64,000 nucleotides of DNA from Lactobacillus pasteurii DSM 23907 = CRBIP 24.76 (GCF_000297025.1 NZ_CAKD01000013.1:1-64000); one strand, 5' to 3'; positions 45,128 to 54,181 are shown, counted from the stretch's first letter. A program made the numbers and translations. Notes: a model not told the origin generated them from the letters alone.

Positions 45128-46084
45128 ATGAACTTTATATCTATGATGGCACTGATTGTGTCTTCAACTTTAGTTTATTCTGCACCATTGATCTTCGCCT
45201 CCTTAGGTGGAGTTTACAGTGAAAATTCCGGTGTCGTTAACATTGGTCTTGAAGGTATTATGACGATGGGAGCATTCTCATCAGTAATCTTCAACCTAAC
45301 TTTCGCTGATTCGCTTGGCCGATTAACGCCTTGGCTTGGCGCATTAGTTGGCGGACTTGTAGGAATCATCTTCGCTCTTTTTCACGCAATTGCCACAATT
45401 AATCTCCGTGCTGATCACGTTATTTCTGGTACGGTGTTAAACTTGATGGCTCCACCTTTAGGTGTTTTCTTGATTAAAGCTATCTATGACAAAGGTCAAA
45501 CTGAAAACATTACTGCTAACTTCGGTTACTACAGTTTTCCAGGCTTATCAAAGATTCCAGTGATTGGACCGATCTTTTTCACTAATACGTCTGCCCCAGC
45601 TTGGTGCGGAATCTTGATCGCCATCCTCTTATGGTGGATCTTGTACAAGACTCGCTTTGGCCTAGAGCTTCGCTCATCTGGTGAAAACCCACAAGCAGCC
45701 GACACAATGGGTGTCAACGTCTACTTGATGCGCTACTGTGGCGTACTTATCTCTGGCTTTTTAGCCGGAATCGGCGGTGCTGTTTTTGCTCAAGCAATTG
45801 CTGGTAACTTCTCCGTTTCAACAATTGTTGGGCAAGGATTTATGGCCCTAGCTGCGGTTATCTTTGGTAAATGGAACCCATTAGGTGCTATGCTCTCATC
45901 GCTTTTCTTTGGCTTTGCCCAAAGTTTGAGTATTATTGGTAGCCAGTTGCCACTGATTTCCAAGATTCCATCAGTTTACATGCAAATTGCCCCATATGTA
46001 ATTACCATTGTAGTTCTAGTAGCCTTTCTTGGTAAGTCCACTGCCCCAGCTGGCGATGGTCAAAACTACATCAAGAGCAAATAA
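45128..46084 (+). CDS. Nucleoside ABC transporter permease 2
   Basis: A 318-residue permease with the motif ENSGVVNIGLEGIMTMGAF (about 31-49) and GENPQAADTMGVNVYLMRY in the coupling loop. It is the last gene of the importer operon, with a GGAGGGG ribosome site and a strong terminator behind. It is the usual partner of the preceding permease in the YufPQ/NupPQ type. Confidence 0.92.
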   Translation: MNFISMMALIVSSTLVYSAPLIFASLGGVYSENSGVVNIGLEGIMTMGAFSSVIFNLTFADSLGRLTPWLGALVGGLVGIIFALFHAIATINLRADHVISGTVLNLMAPPLGVFLIKAIYDKGQTENITANFGYYSFPGLSKIPVIGPIFFTNTSAPAWCGILIAILLWWILYKTRFGLELRSSGENPQAADTMGVNVYLMRYCGVLISGFLAGIGGAVFAQAIAGNFSVSTIVGQGFMALAAVIFGKWNPLGAMLSSLFFGFAQSLSIIGSQLPLISKIPSVYMQIAPYVITIVVLVAFLGKSTAPAGDGQNYIKSK

Positions 46085-46097
46085 TTTATCTGATAAA

Positions 46098-46139
46098 CAA
46101 AAGGAAACTTTGCCCCATTTGAGCAAAGTTTCCTTTTTG
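46098..46139. terminator. Bidirectional terminator
   Basis: AAAAGGAAACTTTG / CAAAGTTTCCTTTT between the converging importer and ldh genes. Confidence 0.88.
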
Positions 46140-46161
46140 TCTTTTTACAATTTTTGTCTTT

Positions 46162-47088
46162 TTACAATTCGATTGATGCCAAAGCTTCAGCCATCTTGTC
46201 AGCTGAGAATTGCATCTTGGCTTGTTCTTGATCTGTCAAAGGTGTTTGGATTACTTCTACGATTCCACGACCATCAATTACGGCAGGAGTACCCAAGTAC
46301 AAGTTATGCTTAATACCATATTCGCCATCAATAGGAGCGGAAACAGGCAAGCAGATTGCCTTATTTTCAAGAATTGACTTAACGATTTGCGTCAACATCA
46401 TAGCTACACCGTAGTAAGTAGCTCCCTTGTTAGCGATAATCTTGCCACCCTTTTTGCGAATTTCGGTTTCAATTTCTTCGAGTACTTCATCAGTCAATTC
46501 TTCAAAAGAACGCAATGGCTTATCGCCAATCATAGCTTCTTGAAAGTTTTCAAAGGAAGTATCGCCGTGTTCACCCAAAACCATGGCATAAACATCTGTA
46601 ACTGGTACATTCAAGCGCTTAGAAATTTCTACGCGCAAACGCATAGAGTCTAATGAAGTTCCTGTACCAATTACTCTGCTCTTAGGAAAGCCTGAGAGCT
46701 TTTGGGTTAAAGTAGTCAAAATGTCCACTGGGTTAGCGGATACAACGAAAACGCCTTTAAAGCCTGAATCAACTACTGGCTTGACAATGCTTTGCAAAAT
46801 CTTGACATTCTTAGCAATCAAGTCTAAACGAGTTTCGCCAGGTTTTCTTGGAACACCGGCAGTAATTACGCAGACATCTGCATCGCCAGCTTCTGAATAC
46901 TCGCCAGTACGAACTTTGGTATTACCAGTAAAAGGAGTAATATCTTCAATATCAAGCGTATCGCCAAAGGCTCTATCCTTTGCAACATCGCAAATAACCA
47001 ATTCATCTACTTGTACATTTTGTAACAAATCATTAGCGAAGGTTGATCCAACAGCACCATCGCCGACTAAAAATACTTTTCTTCCCAT
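46162..47088 (-). CDS. ldh: L-lactate dehydrogenase
   Basis: A 308-residue NAD-dependent lactate/malate dehydrogenase family enzyme that regenerates NAD+ by reducing pyruvate. N-terminal VGDGAVGSTFA binds NAD, ITAGVPRKPGETR carries the substrate-loop Gln/Arg region, SLDSMRLR (about 147-154) the substrate arginine, and GEHGDTSF (about 172-179) the catalytic His. The overall sequence is divergent from the main Lactobacillus LDH (no allosteric helix text that I recognise), so it may be one of several copies or an L-2-hydroxyisocaproate-type enzyme. A cre site overlaps its promoter. Confidence 0.85.
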   Translation of the reverse strand: MGRKVFLVGDGAVGSTFANDLLQNVQVDELVICDVAKDRAFGDTLDIEDITPFTGNTKVRTGEYSEAGDADVCVITAGVPRKPGETRLDLIAKNVKILQSIVKPVVDSGFKGVFVVSANPVDILTTLTQKLSGFPKSRVIGTGTSLDSMRLRVEISKRLNVPVTDVYAMVLGEHGDTSFENFQEAMIGDKPLRSFEELTDEVLEEIETEIRKKGGKIIANKGATYYGVAMMLTQIVKSILENKAICLPVSAPIDGEYGIKHNLYLGTPAVIDGRGIVEVIQTPLTDQEQAKMQFSADKMAEALASIEL

Positions 47089-47113
47089 AAAGAAGTCCTT
47101 TCAATTATCAATT

Positions 47114-47127
47114 TGTTTACGCTTACA
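47114..47127 (-). promoter_or_regulatory. cre-like site of ldh
   Basis: On the minus strand it reads TGTAAGCGTAAACA, one mismatch from the CcpA consensus, 26 bp before the ldh start codon. Confidence 0.55.
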
Positions 47128-47150
47128 CAAGTATTTTACTCTTTTTTTAA

Positions 47151-47178
47151 AAAATAACCAACTTTCGTTGGTTATTTT
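47151..47178 (-). terminator. Terminator of the PEBP gene
   Basis: AAATAACCAAC-TTTC-GTTGGTTATTT hairpin with a T tract on the minus strand, 8 bp after the stop of the PEBP gene. Confidence 0.8.
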
Positions 47179-47185
47179 AAAAATT

Positions 47186-47695
47186 TTAAACTCTACTTAA
47201 TAATTCTACGCTAGCCTTAGCCAAAATGTGACCATCAAGCGCCCTTCTAAATTCATTTAAGTAAAAGCCTTCTGGCAGGTCTAATTCGCGATCTAAGGCG
47301 TAAATAGTCAAGGCATAGTAATGATCCCTGTCAGGTGGTTGCGGGCCTGTATAGCCGTTTATAATTGCATCTGACTTAGGCAAAAACTTACTGCCATTGC
47401 TATTTCTTCCCTGAATCATTGGAATTGTCTTTTGTCTACTTGCATCTGCCGGAATCATCACTTGATCAGCTGGAATATTAGCTGCTAGCCAATGAATCCA
47501 CACAAAACCGCAGACTGGAACTGAATCATAGTCTCGGAAATAAATTGCATAAGATTTAGTAGCTGCTGGAGCATCTTTAATCTCAATTGGAAAACTTTTA
47601 GCAGGTTTGCCAGCAACCATATCTTCGTCTGTAGCATATTTTCCAAATTCATCTGCCAAATAATCATTATTCAATGGAACTGATATCTTCATCAT
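47186..47695 (-). CDS. YbhB/YbcL-type PEBP-fold protein
   Basis: A 169-residue phosphatidylethanolamine-binding-protein (Raf kinase inhibitor-like) family member. The anion-binding motif GYTGPQPPDRDHYYALTIYALD (about residues 115-135, key residues GPxPPxxxHxY) and the FVWIHWLAANIP strand are typical. Bacterial members are small cytoplasmic proteins of unclear function. ATG at 47695 or 47692 is preferred over GTG at 47701, because AGGTAGG lies in front. It directly follows the DUF4097-like gene (stop at 47702), so both form an operon. Confidence 0.85.
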   Translation of the reverse strand: MMKISVPLNNDYLADEFGKYATDEDMVAGKPAKSFPIEIKDAPAATKSYAIYFRDYDSVPVCGFVWIHWLAANIPADQVMIPADASRQKTIPMIQGRNSNGSKFLPKSDAIINGYTGPQPPDRDHYYALTIYALDRELDLPEGFYLNEFRRALDGHILAKASVELLSRV

Positions 47696-47701
47696 CTGCA
47701 C

Positions 47702-48400
47702 CTACCTTATAAGATTGTTACCGTTAATAGTTTCTAGCACAAATATATTATCATAATCTTGCGCAACTTCATAATTATCCGACACCCGAGTTATTCCATC
47801 AATCGCCGAATATTTCAGTTTAGTAATCGGCGTCTTTCTAACAGAATTATTGCCGCTAATAGTATAAAGTTCGCCAACATTCTTAATTCTACAATTACTG
47901 ATATCGTTATTACCAGTCTTCAATCTTGATTCTAAATAAGTAAAGCTAGTTCGGTTGATATTACAGTTCCCACTAACTGTCTTAATCTCGCCATCTTCAA
48001 TCTGGCAATTACTAATAAAAACGTTCCCGCTAGAACTCTTAGTTTCTAATTCTTCAACAGATAGTCCCTGCAACTTACTATCTCCGCTAATAAGTTGCAA
48101 TTGTACTTCTTCAAGTCTCATCTGTTTAGGAACTGTCACCTCTAAAAAATTCTCTGTTCCTGTTTTCACACTAAGTAATAGAAACCGATAAGGTTTTTTA
48201 GGACCAACAATAGTCGCTCTTTCATCGCCAATTTTTACATTTGGAATCAAATCCTTAGGGCCATGGAATCTAATTTCAAATGCATCTCCAGATACAATAC
48301 TCAAATCTTGCGATGTTAAACTAATATTAAGTTTATTGAAAGGCTGAGTGGACAGTATTTTTTCAACTTTATTAACCCTTTTACCGTCAATTATCAGCAT
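47702..48400 (-). CDS. DUF4097-like beta-helix protein
   Basis: A 232-residue protein whose last two thirds are short repeated strands with Ser-Gly-Asn turns (LISGDSKL, TKSSSGNVFIS, KTVSGNCNIN, YTISGNNSV), as in the DUF4097 putative-adhesin repeat. It has no signal peptide or membrane span, so it is probably cytoplasmic or only peripherally attached. ATG at 48400 follows AAAGGATACC; the frame is open further up to 48427 without a start signal. Often such proteins are encoded with stress- or membrane-related regulators, but here only the PEBP gene is coupled. Confidence 0.65.
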   Translation of the reverse strand: MLIIDGKRVNKVEKILSTQPFNKLNISLTSQDLSIVSGDAFEIRFHGPKDLIPNVKIGDERATIVGPKKPYRFLLLSVKTGTENFLEVTVPKQMRLEEVQLQLISGDSKLQGLSVEELETKSSSGNVFISNCQIEDGEIKTVSGNCNINRTSFTYLESRLKTGNNDISNCRIKNVGELYTISGNNSVRKTPITKLKYSAIDGITRVSDNYEVAQDYDNIFVLETINGNNLIR

Positions 48401-48628
48401 AATAGGTATCCTTTCGTGCACATACACCTGCTACCTTCATTTTACTACAAATATATTAAATAAAAACAGTTTTTAGTAAAATATTTACATTTGCCGGTGT
48501 AGACCAAAGATTTTTATAGCAAAATATAACAACCATCTTTGATTATAGTACAAATAAATCCCGTCCTTATCGCATTAGAGCTGCTTTACCATAACATTTT
48601 GATACATCGATTCTAATTTTGAGCAATA
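48401..48628. other. Intergenic stretch
   Basis: No gene. It holds the promoter region of the DUF4097-like gene; I see no distinct operator. Confidence 0.4.
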
Positions 48629-48629
48629 A

Positions 48630-48660
48630 AAAATGCCGGCATCTTCAGCCGACATTTTTA
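48630..48660 (-). terminator. Rho-independent terminator
   Basis: AAAATGCCGGC / GCCGACATTTTT stem (one mismatch) adjoining the stop of the 87-residue membrane protein gene. Confidence 0.7.
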
Positions 48661-48663
48661 AAT

Positions 48664-48927
48664 TTATCTAAACTTAACGCATTTTGAGTGTACATTCTTG
48701 AGTCTAGCCCAATCATTAATAAATAACGCACCAAACGCAAAAATCATAATTATCCCGACAAAAATCATTCCAAATGCCATCATATTAGCATCTAAAGCAT
48801 AATTGGTCACATCGAAATCACTTGTCTCAGTCATTTGTAGTACCAATCCTGAAAACAACATGGCTAACCCATCGAAAGTTAGGAAGCCACATAGAATTGT
48901 CAGGATCGTCGTTTTGGATAGCTTCAT
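48664..48927 (-). CDS. Small membrane protein, 87 residues, unrecognised
   Basis: Two hydrophobic spans (about 8-30 and 48-70) joined by a short acidic loop (TETSDFDVTNYALDA), with a basic C-terminal tail ending KNVHSKCVKFR. No family is recognised. It is transcribed alone with GAAAGGAC ribosome site and its own terminator. The two spans and short tail leave open a role as a stress-response or accessory membrane protein. Confidence 0.65.
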   Translation of the reverse strand: MKLSKTTILTILCGFLTFDGLAMLFSGLVLQMTETSDFDVTNYALDANMMAFGMIFVGIIMIFAFGALFINDWARLKNVHSKCVKFR

Positions 48928-49042
48928 CTAACCATGTCCTTTCTTTATTTATAATTACAGGATTATACACCTCTTTTGTAAAGATGCAAGTATCTAATTT
49001 TAAAAATTTTCTAAACATTAAAAATTTCATAACGCCAAACGT

Positions 49043-49074
49043 AAAAAAGCACTGCCTCAAGAGGCAATGCTTTT
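49043..49074 (-). terminator. Rho-independent terminator
   Basis: AAAAGCACTGCCTC / GAGGCAATGCTTTT stem, read on the minus strand behind the 72-residue gene. Confidence 0.8.
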
Positions 49075-49096
49075 GCAAGTTTTTTAGAACTTATAA

Positions 49097-49315
49097 TTAA
49101 TACTCGATTGGTTTGTATGGACGATTGATTGCATCTGCTGTAGGCTTAATCTTTTCGTCTTTTTCTTCTTCAACTTCTTCAATTGGAGAAACGCCACGGT
49201 CTTCGTCTTCGATGTCTTCTACGACTTCAGACTTTTTGTGAAGCAATTTAATTGCAGCATATCCTGCACCGATACCAGCAATAACTGCACCTGCACCTAC
49301 TAAAGCTTTTTTCAT
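49097..49315 (-). CDS. Small membrane protein with acidic tail, 72 residues
   Basis: A single glycine-rich span (about 5-25, GAGAVIAGIGAGYAAIKLL, glycine-zipper-like) followed by a strongly acidic tail (EVVEDIEDEDRG...EEVEEEKDEK) that probably faces the cytoplasm or cell wall. Family unknown. It has a GAGGTGC ribosome site, its own terminator, and stands next to the EET locus on the same strand as apbE without being obviously co-transcribed with it. Glycine-zipper segments often pack into oligomers, but function is not known. Confidence 0.65.
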   Translation of the reverse strand: MKKALVGAGAVIAGIGAGYAAIKLLHKKSEVVEDIEDEDRGVSPIEEVEEEKDEKIKPTADAINRPYKPIEY

Positions 49316-49411
49316 AATAATGCACCTCGTATTCCTAAAACATTTTTCTTAACTCTTATTATAAGCGCTTTCTGCAAAATAATATATACCTGTAAACAAT
49401 TTGTAGCAAAA

Positions 49412-50494
49412 TTATTTCAGTTCCTCTAGCTTGTAGCCACTGTCTTTAAAGAGTTTAAATTTATCTTTTAAGCCACTAGTAACATAGACTTTGCGGTCTC
49501 TGGTAATAAAGATCGCATCTGTGCCTTTTTTAGCTTCAATGTACTGATAGCCCTTTTTCAAGCCTTTATCAAAAGTTGCCGTCGACAAGGCATCCCCATC
49601 GACCGAATTCTTAGTAATGATTGAAACACCCATCAAATTATTTTGGAAAGGATAACCCGTTTTGGGATTCATCAAGTGGCTATAAACCGTCTTGCCAACC
49701 TTCAGATAGCGCTCATAAATCCCAGAAGTTACGATCGTCTTATTCATTCCAGGTAAAGAACCAATCGCTGTTCCGCGACTTCTCTTAGGATCTTGAATAC
49801 CCACAGTCCAGTTGCTGTGGTTAGTAGGCGAAACTCCAAGAACATAGACATTTCCGCCTAGGTCAATAATTGCGCTAGTTACCCCATCTTTTTGCAAGAC
49901 TTGCTTAACTTGATCGGTAATAAAGCCCTTGGCGATTCCGCCCAAATCTAGCTTCATGCCCTTTTTCTTAAGGTAAACTGTTTGCTTATCAGCATTTAAA
50001 ACCACCTGATGGTAGTCAACTAATGGCAAGCGAGCAGAAATTTCCTTTTGACTTGGCTTTCTTGCATCTGGAAAACCAATTCGCCATAGACTAGTGATCG
50101 GTCCAATTGCCATATCAAAGGAATCATCAGAATTTTGACTGTAGTAATAAGCCTTTTGACACAAGTCAAAGACGTCTTTTGAAACTTTGACAGGTTTAAT
50201 TCCCGCTTGAGCGTTGATTTTGTCGACTTCGCTTCCCTTTTGGTTGACCGTTATTTTGTCAGCTAATTCTTTAATTCGATCAAAGCCATCTTCTAGCGCC
50301 TTACTCTTTTTCTTATTGTAGATTTTAATCGTGCAGACCGTTCCCATTAAAAATTGCGTATCCTCAGTTGGGGTGGTCGTTAATTGCGTTTTTGGCTCGG
50401 CTTCTTTTTTGCTTTGCGTACTGCAGGCGCTCATGGGCACAACGAGCATCAATACTAGCAAGATAGTTAGAAATATTTTGCTTCTTTGCTTCAT
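49412..50494 (-). CDS. apbE: FAD:protein FMN transferase (ApbE/FmnB type), lipoprotein
   Basis: A 360-residue exported lipoprotein (lipobox MSAC about 21-24) that attaches FMN to a Thr of target proteins using FAD and Mg2+. Family marks are LDLGGIAKGFITDQV, IDLGGNVYVLG and the metal/FAD site DGDALSTATF near the C-terminus. It lies directly downstream of the PplA-like gene, the obvious substrate. In Listeria the homologue is FmnB of the EET locus. ATG at 50494 is chosen for its AAGGAAAG site; the frame upstream would hide the signal peptide. Confidence 0.92.
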   Translation of the reverse strand: MKQRSKIFLTILLVLMLVVPMSACSTQSKKEAEPKTQLTTTPTEDTQFLMGTVCTIKIYNKKKSKALEDGFDRIKELADKITVNQKGSEVDKINAQAGIKPVKVSKDVFDLCQKAYYYSQNSDDSFDMAIGPITSLWRIGFPDARKPSQKEISARLPLVDYHQVVLNADKQTVYLKKKGMKLDLGGIAKGFITDQVKQVLQKDGVTSAIIDLGGNVYVLGVSPTNHSNWTVGIQDPKRSRGTAIGSLPGMNKTIVTSGIYERYLKVGKTVYSHLMNPKTGYPFQNNLMGVSIITKNSVDGDALSTATFDKGLKKGYQYIEAKKGTDAIFITRDRKVYVTSGLKDKFKLFKDSGYKLEELK

Positions 50495-50571
50495 TTTTCT
50501 TTCCTTATAAAAGTTGCGTGCGGCAACTGCCCCACGCAACTATTCTTTATTAAACTCTCTAGAAAATCAAA

Positions 50572-51504
50572 CTATTCCTTAGTTACAATGTTGTCGACAA
50601 TAATGGTCTTAGTGTCGCCTTTTTGAGCAGCATTCATTAATTGTTCAACATATGAAATAAAGTCGTTTGAGGAATGAGTAGCACCTGAAACTACTTGAAC
50701 CTTTTCCATGTTGCCCTTAGCATCCATGAATTCCTTAGCTAACTTAGGAATGTATTCCTTTGGACCGACGCCATTAACCTTCTTCATGGCCTTTTCATAC
50801 TTAGCATCCTTAGTCTTAGACATACCATCTTTGTTGATTTGATCGTACTTCAAGTCGGCAACTTTACCCTTCTTGACTACTAAAGTGAAGACTTGACGAT
50901 AACCGTTGTAGTAGTTCTTTTGTTCAAGCTTGTAAGTACCATCCTTCATTGGCTTATTGTTGTTGATATGGATGGTGTCAGTGTCACCCTTTTGAGCAGC
51001 TTGAACTAATTGGTTGATGTAGTTTCTCATAGTCAAAGTTGAGCTAGTTGCACCTGAAACTACTTGAACGCCAGATGAGTTGCTGCCGTTGTCTGCAAAT
51101 TCCTTAGCTAACTTAGGAATGTATTCCTTTGGTCCAATCTTGACGAACTTCTTCATTTGCTTTTCGTAAGCAGCATCATCAGCCTTAGACTTGCCATCCT
51201 TATTAACATTGTCATATGAAGTCTTGGTAATCTTGCCATCCTTGACAGTCATTGACATTACAACCTTGTAGCCGTTGTAGTAGTTGTCTTCTTCAAGCTT
51301 GTAAGTACCATCCTTAAGATCTGCACCGGCAATCTTCTTAACATTAGTGGTCTTAGCTTTTTCTGATGAAGTCTTCTTGCTAGTTTGACTAGTCTTTGCA
51401 GAAGAATCTGAGCCACTCTTTGACGCAGTAGTTGAACATGCTCCTAGCATCATAGCTGATAAAGCGATAACTGATGCACTATACAATATGTTTTTTGCTT
51501 TCAT
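50572..51504 (-). CDS. pplA: PplA-like lipoprotein with two FMN-binding repeats
   Basis: A 310-residue extracellular lipoprotein (lipobox LGAC, 20-23). After a Ser/Thr/Lys linker come two copies of an FMN-bind-like domain, about 62-182 and 190-302, each starting DGTYKLE.YYNGY and each ending in the flavinylation-type motif VVSGATSST or VVSGATHSS. ApbE, encoded next, would add FMN to the Thr in each. In Listeria PplA carries electrons from the membrane to extracellular acceptors. It is divergent from ndh2, with the 295-bp control region between them. Gene transfer signs are not evident. Confidence 0.9.
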   Translation of the reverse strand: MKAKNILYSASVIALSAMMLGACSTTASKSGSDSSAKTSQTSKKTSSEKAKTTNVKKIAGADLKDGTYKLEEDNYYNGYKVVMSMTVKDGKITKTSYDNVNKDGKSKADDAAYEKQMKKFVKIGPKEYIPKLAKEFADNGSNSSGVQVVSGATSSTLTMRNYINQLVQAAQKGDTDTIHINNNKPMKDGTYKLEQKNYYNGYRQVFTLVVKKGKVADLKYDQINKDGMSKTKDAKYEKAMKKVNGVGPKEYIPKLAKEFMDAKGNMEKVQVVSGATHSSNDFISYVEQLMNAAQKGDTKTIIVDNIVTKE

Positions 51505-51539
51505 AATTTAAACATCCCTATCCTAACATTACTAAAAAT

Positions 51540-51555
51540 TACACATTATTGTGTA
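51540..51555. promoter_or_regulatory. Palindrome in the pplA control region
   Basis: TACACATTATTGTGTA is a perfect palindrome about 36 bp upstream of the pplA start codon, which puts it near the transcription start of that gene. Confidence 0.5.
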
Positions 51556-51799
51556 CTACTTCACACATCCAAATTATAGAATAACCGTGACAGTAATGCA
51601 ATAATTAATTGCCTATTTATTCTAATTGTGTCCGCTTTCTATTAGTTTTGAATGAATTCTATAATCATTACCTCATTTGATATATTGTGAAAAATATTGC
51701 TGATTATCCTTTATTAAAGCTAGTAGCTTTTGTATAATAAGAGTGTGTCTTATATCAAAATGAGTAAGAAAAGTTTTGACTTAAAGAGGGGATGGGCAA
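51556..51799 (+). promoter_or_regulatory. Divergent promoter region of the EET locus
   Basis: TATAAT (51733-51738) about 60 bp before the ndh2 start codon is the best -10 for the rightward EET operon; the -35 is weak. A CcpA-like GTCCGCTTTC (51627-51636) is seen. No small gene is visible. Confidence 0.5.
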
Positions 51800-53698
51800 A
51801 TGACCCAAACAAATATTGTTATCGTCGGTGGTGGCTTTGGCGGTCTATATACTGCTAAGCACCTCGCAAAGAAGTTAAAGAAGAATAAGGATGTCAAAAT
51901 TACTCTAGTGGACAAAAACCCACATATGACTATGATGACTTCCTTACATGAAGTAGCGGCAAACCGTGTTCAAGCTAACAGTCTTAAGTATGATTTGCAA
52001 CGTCTATTTTCACGTAGAAAGAACGTTGATGTCGTAACTGACGAAATTACTAAGATTGATCAAGAAAAGAAGCTAGTTGTTGGTAAATATGGCTCTTATC
52101 CATATGACTACACTGTTTTAGCAATTGGTTCTCAGCCAAATGATTTTGGCACTCCTGGCGTCAAGGAACATGGCTTTACTTTAGGTAGCCTTGATGATGC
52201 CGAAAAGTTGCGCGACCATATTGACTTGATGGTTCACTTAGGTGCTAGAGAACGCGACCCAGAAAAGAGAAAGCAATACTTGAACTTCGTAATCGTAGGT
52301 ACTGGCTTTACTGGAACTGAAATGGCTGGTGAACTTAATTCCTGGCGTCCAGAATTAGCTAAGAAATACAACTTAGATGCTGACGAAATCAAGATCACTA
52401 TGATGGAAATGGCACCAACTGTCATGAACATGCTTGACCGTGCAGATGCTGCTAAAGCACAAGGCTACATGGAAAAGCATGGCGTAGATATCCGCGTCAA
52501 CACTGGGGTTGTCGGCGTTCATGAAGACTACGTCGACTTAAAAGACGGCTCAACTTTCCCAACTAGAACCTTGATTTGGACAGCCGGCGTTAAGGCGGTT
52601 GATTCAGCTAAGGACTTTGGTTTTGAAACTGCTAGAGCTGGTAGAATCGTAGTTAATGAATATTCTCAATTGCCAAATGATCCACACGTTTATGTGATCG
52701 GTGACGTGGCAATGTACGATTCTAATGGTTCTGGTCGTGGTGAGCCACAAGTTGTTCAAGGAGCAGAGTCTGCCGGTAAATGCGCCTTTAAGAACATTTT
52801 GGCCCAAATCAACGGTGGCGAGCCTGTCAAGTTCAAGGGTACTTATTCTGGATTCATGGTTTCAGTCGGGCCTGCTTGGGGTGTTGCCTCATTAGTCAAC
52901 ACTTTCCACTTGAGCGGATTCTTCGCTATCTTGATGAAAGATATGGTGGACATGATCTACCTAATCCAAATCTACTCAGCTTACTACCTCTTCCACTACA
53001 TTATGGATGAATGGTTCAGAATTAAGCGTCCAACCTTATGGCGTGGCAACCTTAACCGCTACGGCAATGTATTATGGACAGTACCACTAAGAATTTTCCT
53101 TGGTATGATGTGGCTAGTTGACTGCTGGTACAAAGTACAAGGCTCTGGTTCTTGGTTCAGCAACAAATTGCAGCTCCACTTCCCATGGCTTGTGCAAGCT
53201 GCAACTAGTGGTGCAAGCAACAAGGCTGCTGCTACATCAGCTGCTTCAGGCAAAGCTGCCTCTACCGCAGCTGCTGCAGCAAGATTCTCATTCAACTATG
53301 ACTACGGTCATTCACCAATGCCTGTCTTTGACCAAATGCCTAGTTGGGTACAGTCAATGACCAAGGTGGTTATTCCAAATAAGGAAACTGCCCTATTTGC
53401 ACAAAAGTTCATGACTTGCTTTGAAATTTTACTAGGCGTTTTGCTAGTTATCGGCCTTTGCACTTGGTTTGCTGGTGCAATGAGCGCCATCTTCGTTGCT
53501 ATTTTCTGCTTGTCAGGAATGAACTACTGGGTAAATGTTTGGATGATCTTCGCCGCTATTGCTGTTATGAACGGTTCTGGCCGTGCATTTGGATTAGATA
53601 TGTGGTTTGTCCCATGGCTTGAAAAGACTCTAGGCAAGGCAAGATATGGTATTCTGCGGCCGATCTATTATGTCGACAAGAACGGTATTAAGAATTAA
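51800..53698 (+). CDS. ndh2: Type II NADH dehydrogenase with membrane domain (Ndh2)
   Basis: A 632-residue flavoprotein that moves electrons from NADH into the membrane quinone pool for EET. The first 400 residues are NDH-2: FAD site VIVGGGFGGLYTAKHL (about 6-21), NAD site FVIVGTGFTGTEMAGEL (about 159-175), and VIGDVAMYD (about 300). Then follow about five membrane spans as in Listeria Ndh2, interrupted by an Ala/Ser/Thr-rich insertion (about 470-500). This extended form is specific to EET loci. It starts the rightward operon; GAGGGG ribosome site. Confidence 0.92.
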   Translation: MTQTNIVIVGGGFGGLYTAKHLAKKLKKNKDVKITLVDKNPHMTMMTSLHEVAANRVQANSLKYDLQRLFSRRKNVDVVTDEITKIDQEKKLVVGKYGSYPYDYTVLAIGSQPNDFGTPGVKEHGFTLGSLDDAEKLRDHIDLMVHLGARERDPEKRKQYLNFVIVGTGFTGTEMAGELNSWRPELAKKYNLDADEIKITMMEMAPTVMNMLDRADAAKAQGYMEKHGVDIRVNTGVVGVHEDYVDLKDGSTFPTRTLIWTAGVKAVDSAKDFGFETARAGRIVVNEYSQLPNDPHVYVIGDVAMYDSNGSGRGEPQVVQGAESAGKCAFKNILAQINGGEPVKFKGTYSGFMVSVGPAWGVASLVNTFHLSGFFAILMKDMVDMIYLIQIYSAYYLFHYIMDEWFRIKRPTLWRGNLNRYGNVLWTVPLRIFLGMMWLVDCWYKVQGSGSWFSNKLQLHFPWLVQAATSGASNKAAATSAASGKAASTAAAAARFSFNYDYGHSPMPVFDQMPSWVQSMTKVVIPNKETALFAQKFMTCFEILLGVLLVIGLCTWFAGAMSAIFVAIFCLSGMNYWVNVWMIFAAIAVMNGSGRAFGLDMWFVPWLEKTLGKARYGILRPIYYVDKNGIKN

Positions 53699-53710
53699 GA
53701 CTTATTCTTC

Positions 53711-53742
53711 AAACAGTCTAGGATATGATCCTGGGCTGTTTT
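53711..53742 (+). terminator. Weak internal terminator between ndh2 and eetA
   Basis: AAACAG..AGGAT / ATCCTGGGCTGTTTT stem with T4, 17 bp before eetA; probably partial. Confidence 0.45.
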
Positions 53743-53758
53743 GTATTTAGGGACCGCT

Positions 53759-54181
53759 ATGCATATACTGAAAAAACTGAAAATTGGCGACTATGTCATT
53801 ATTTTAGCCTTGCTTGTACTTAGTTTTTTTCCATTGAAATATCTCTCAAACAAGCAAGCACCAACTGATGCGAAGAAAATGCAATTATATGCAGTAATTC
53901 GTGTCAATAATCAAACTGTCAAAAAAATAAGCCTAGCTCACAATACTGTTTGGCGGTTTAATAAGGATGGCGAAGAAAATACAGTTGAAGTTAAAAATCA
54001 GCGAATTCGCGTGGTTTATGCTAACTGCAAGGACCAATTGTGCGTCAAGCAGGGATGGAAAGATTCTGCTGGACAAACAATCGTCTGTCTTCCCCATAAA
54101 TTTTTGATAGAAATTAAGAATGGAGATAAATCAAAAGATTCTTCAAACAAGAAATTTGATCACACATTAGTTAATCCATGA
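53759..54181 (+). CDS. eetA: EetA-like NusG-domain-II membrane protein
   Basis: A 140-residue protein with one N-terminal span (about 13-30) and an extracellular NusG-domain-II-like segment (about 50-120), including VVYANCKDQLCVKQGWKDSAGQTIVCLPHK with three conserved cysteines. It is the EetA component of the Listeria-type EET apparatus; its exact job is not known. ATG at 53759 has AGGGA 6-7 bp upstream; the longer frame from TTG at 53741 lacks a ribosome site. It overlaps the eetB start by four bases (ATGA). Confidence 0.88.
   Translation: MHILKKLKIGDYVIILALLVLSFFPLKYLSNKQAPTDAKKMQLYAVIRVNNQTVKKISLAHNTVWRFNKDGEENTVEVKNQRIRVVYANCKDQLCVKQGWKDSAGQTIVCLPHKFLIEIKNGDKSKDSSNKKFDHTLVNP

Noticed and set aside
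46138-46172. Tandem copy of TTTTGTCTTTTTACAAT at the end of ldh
   Set aside because: Two copies of 16-17 bp over a stop codon look like a local slip duplication with no clear function.
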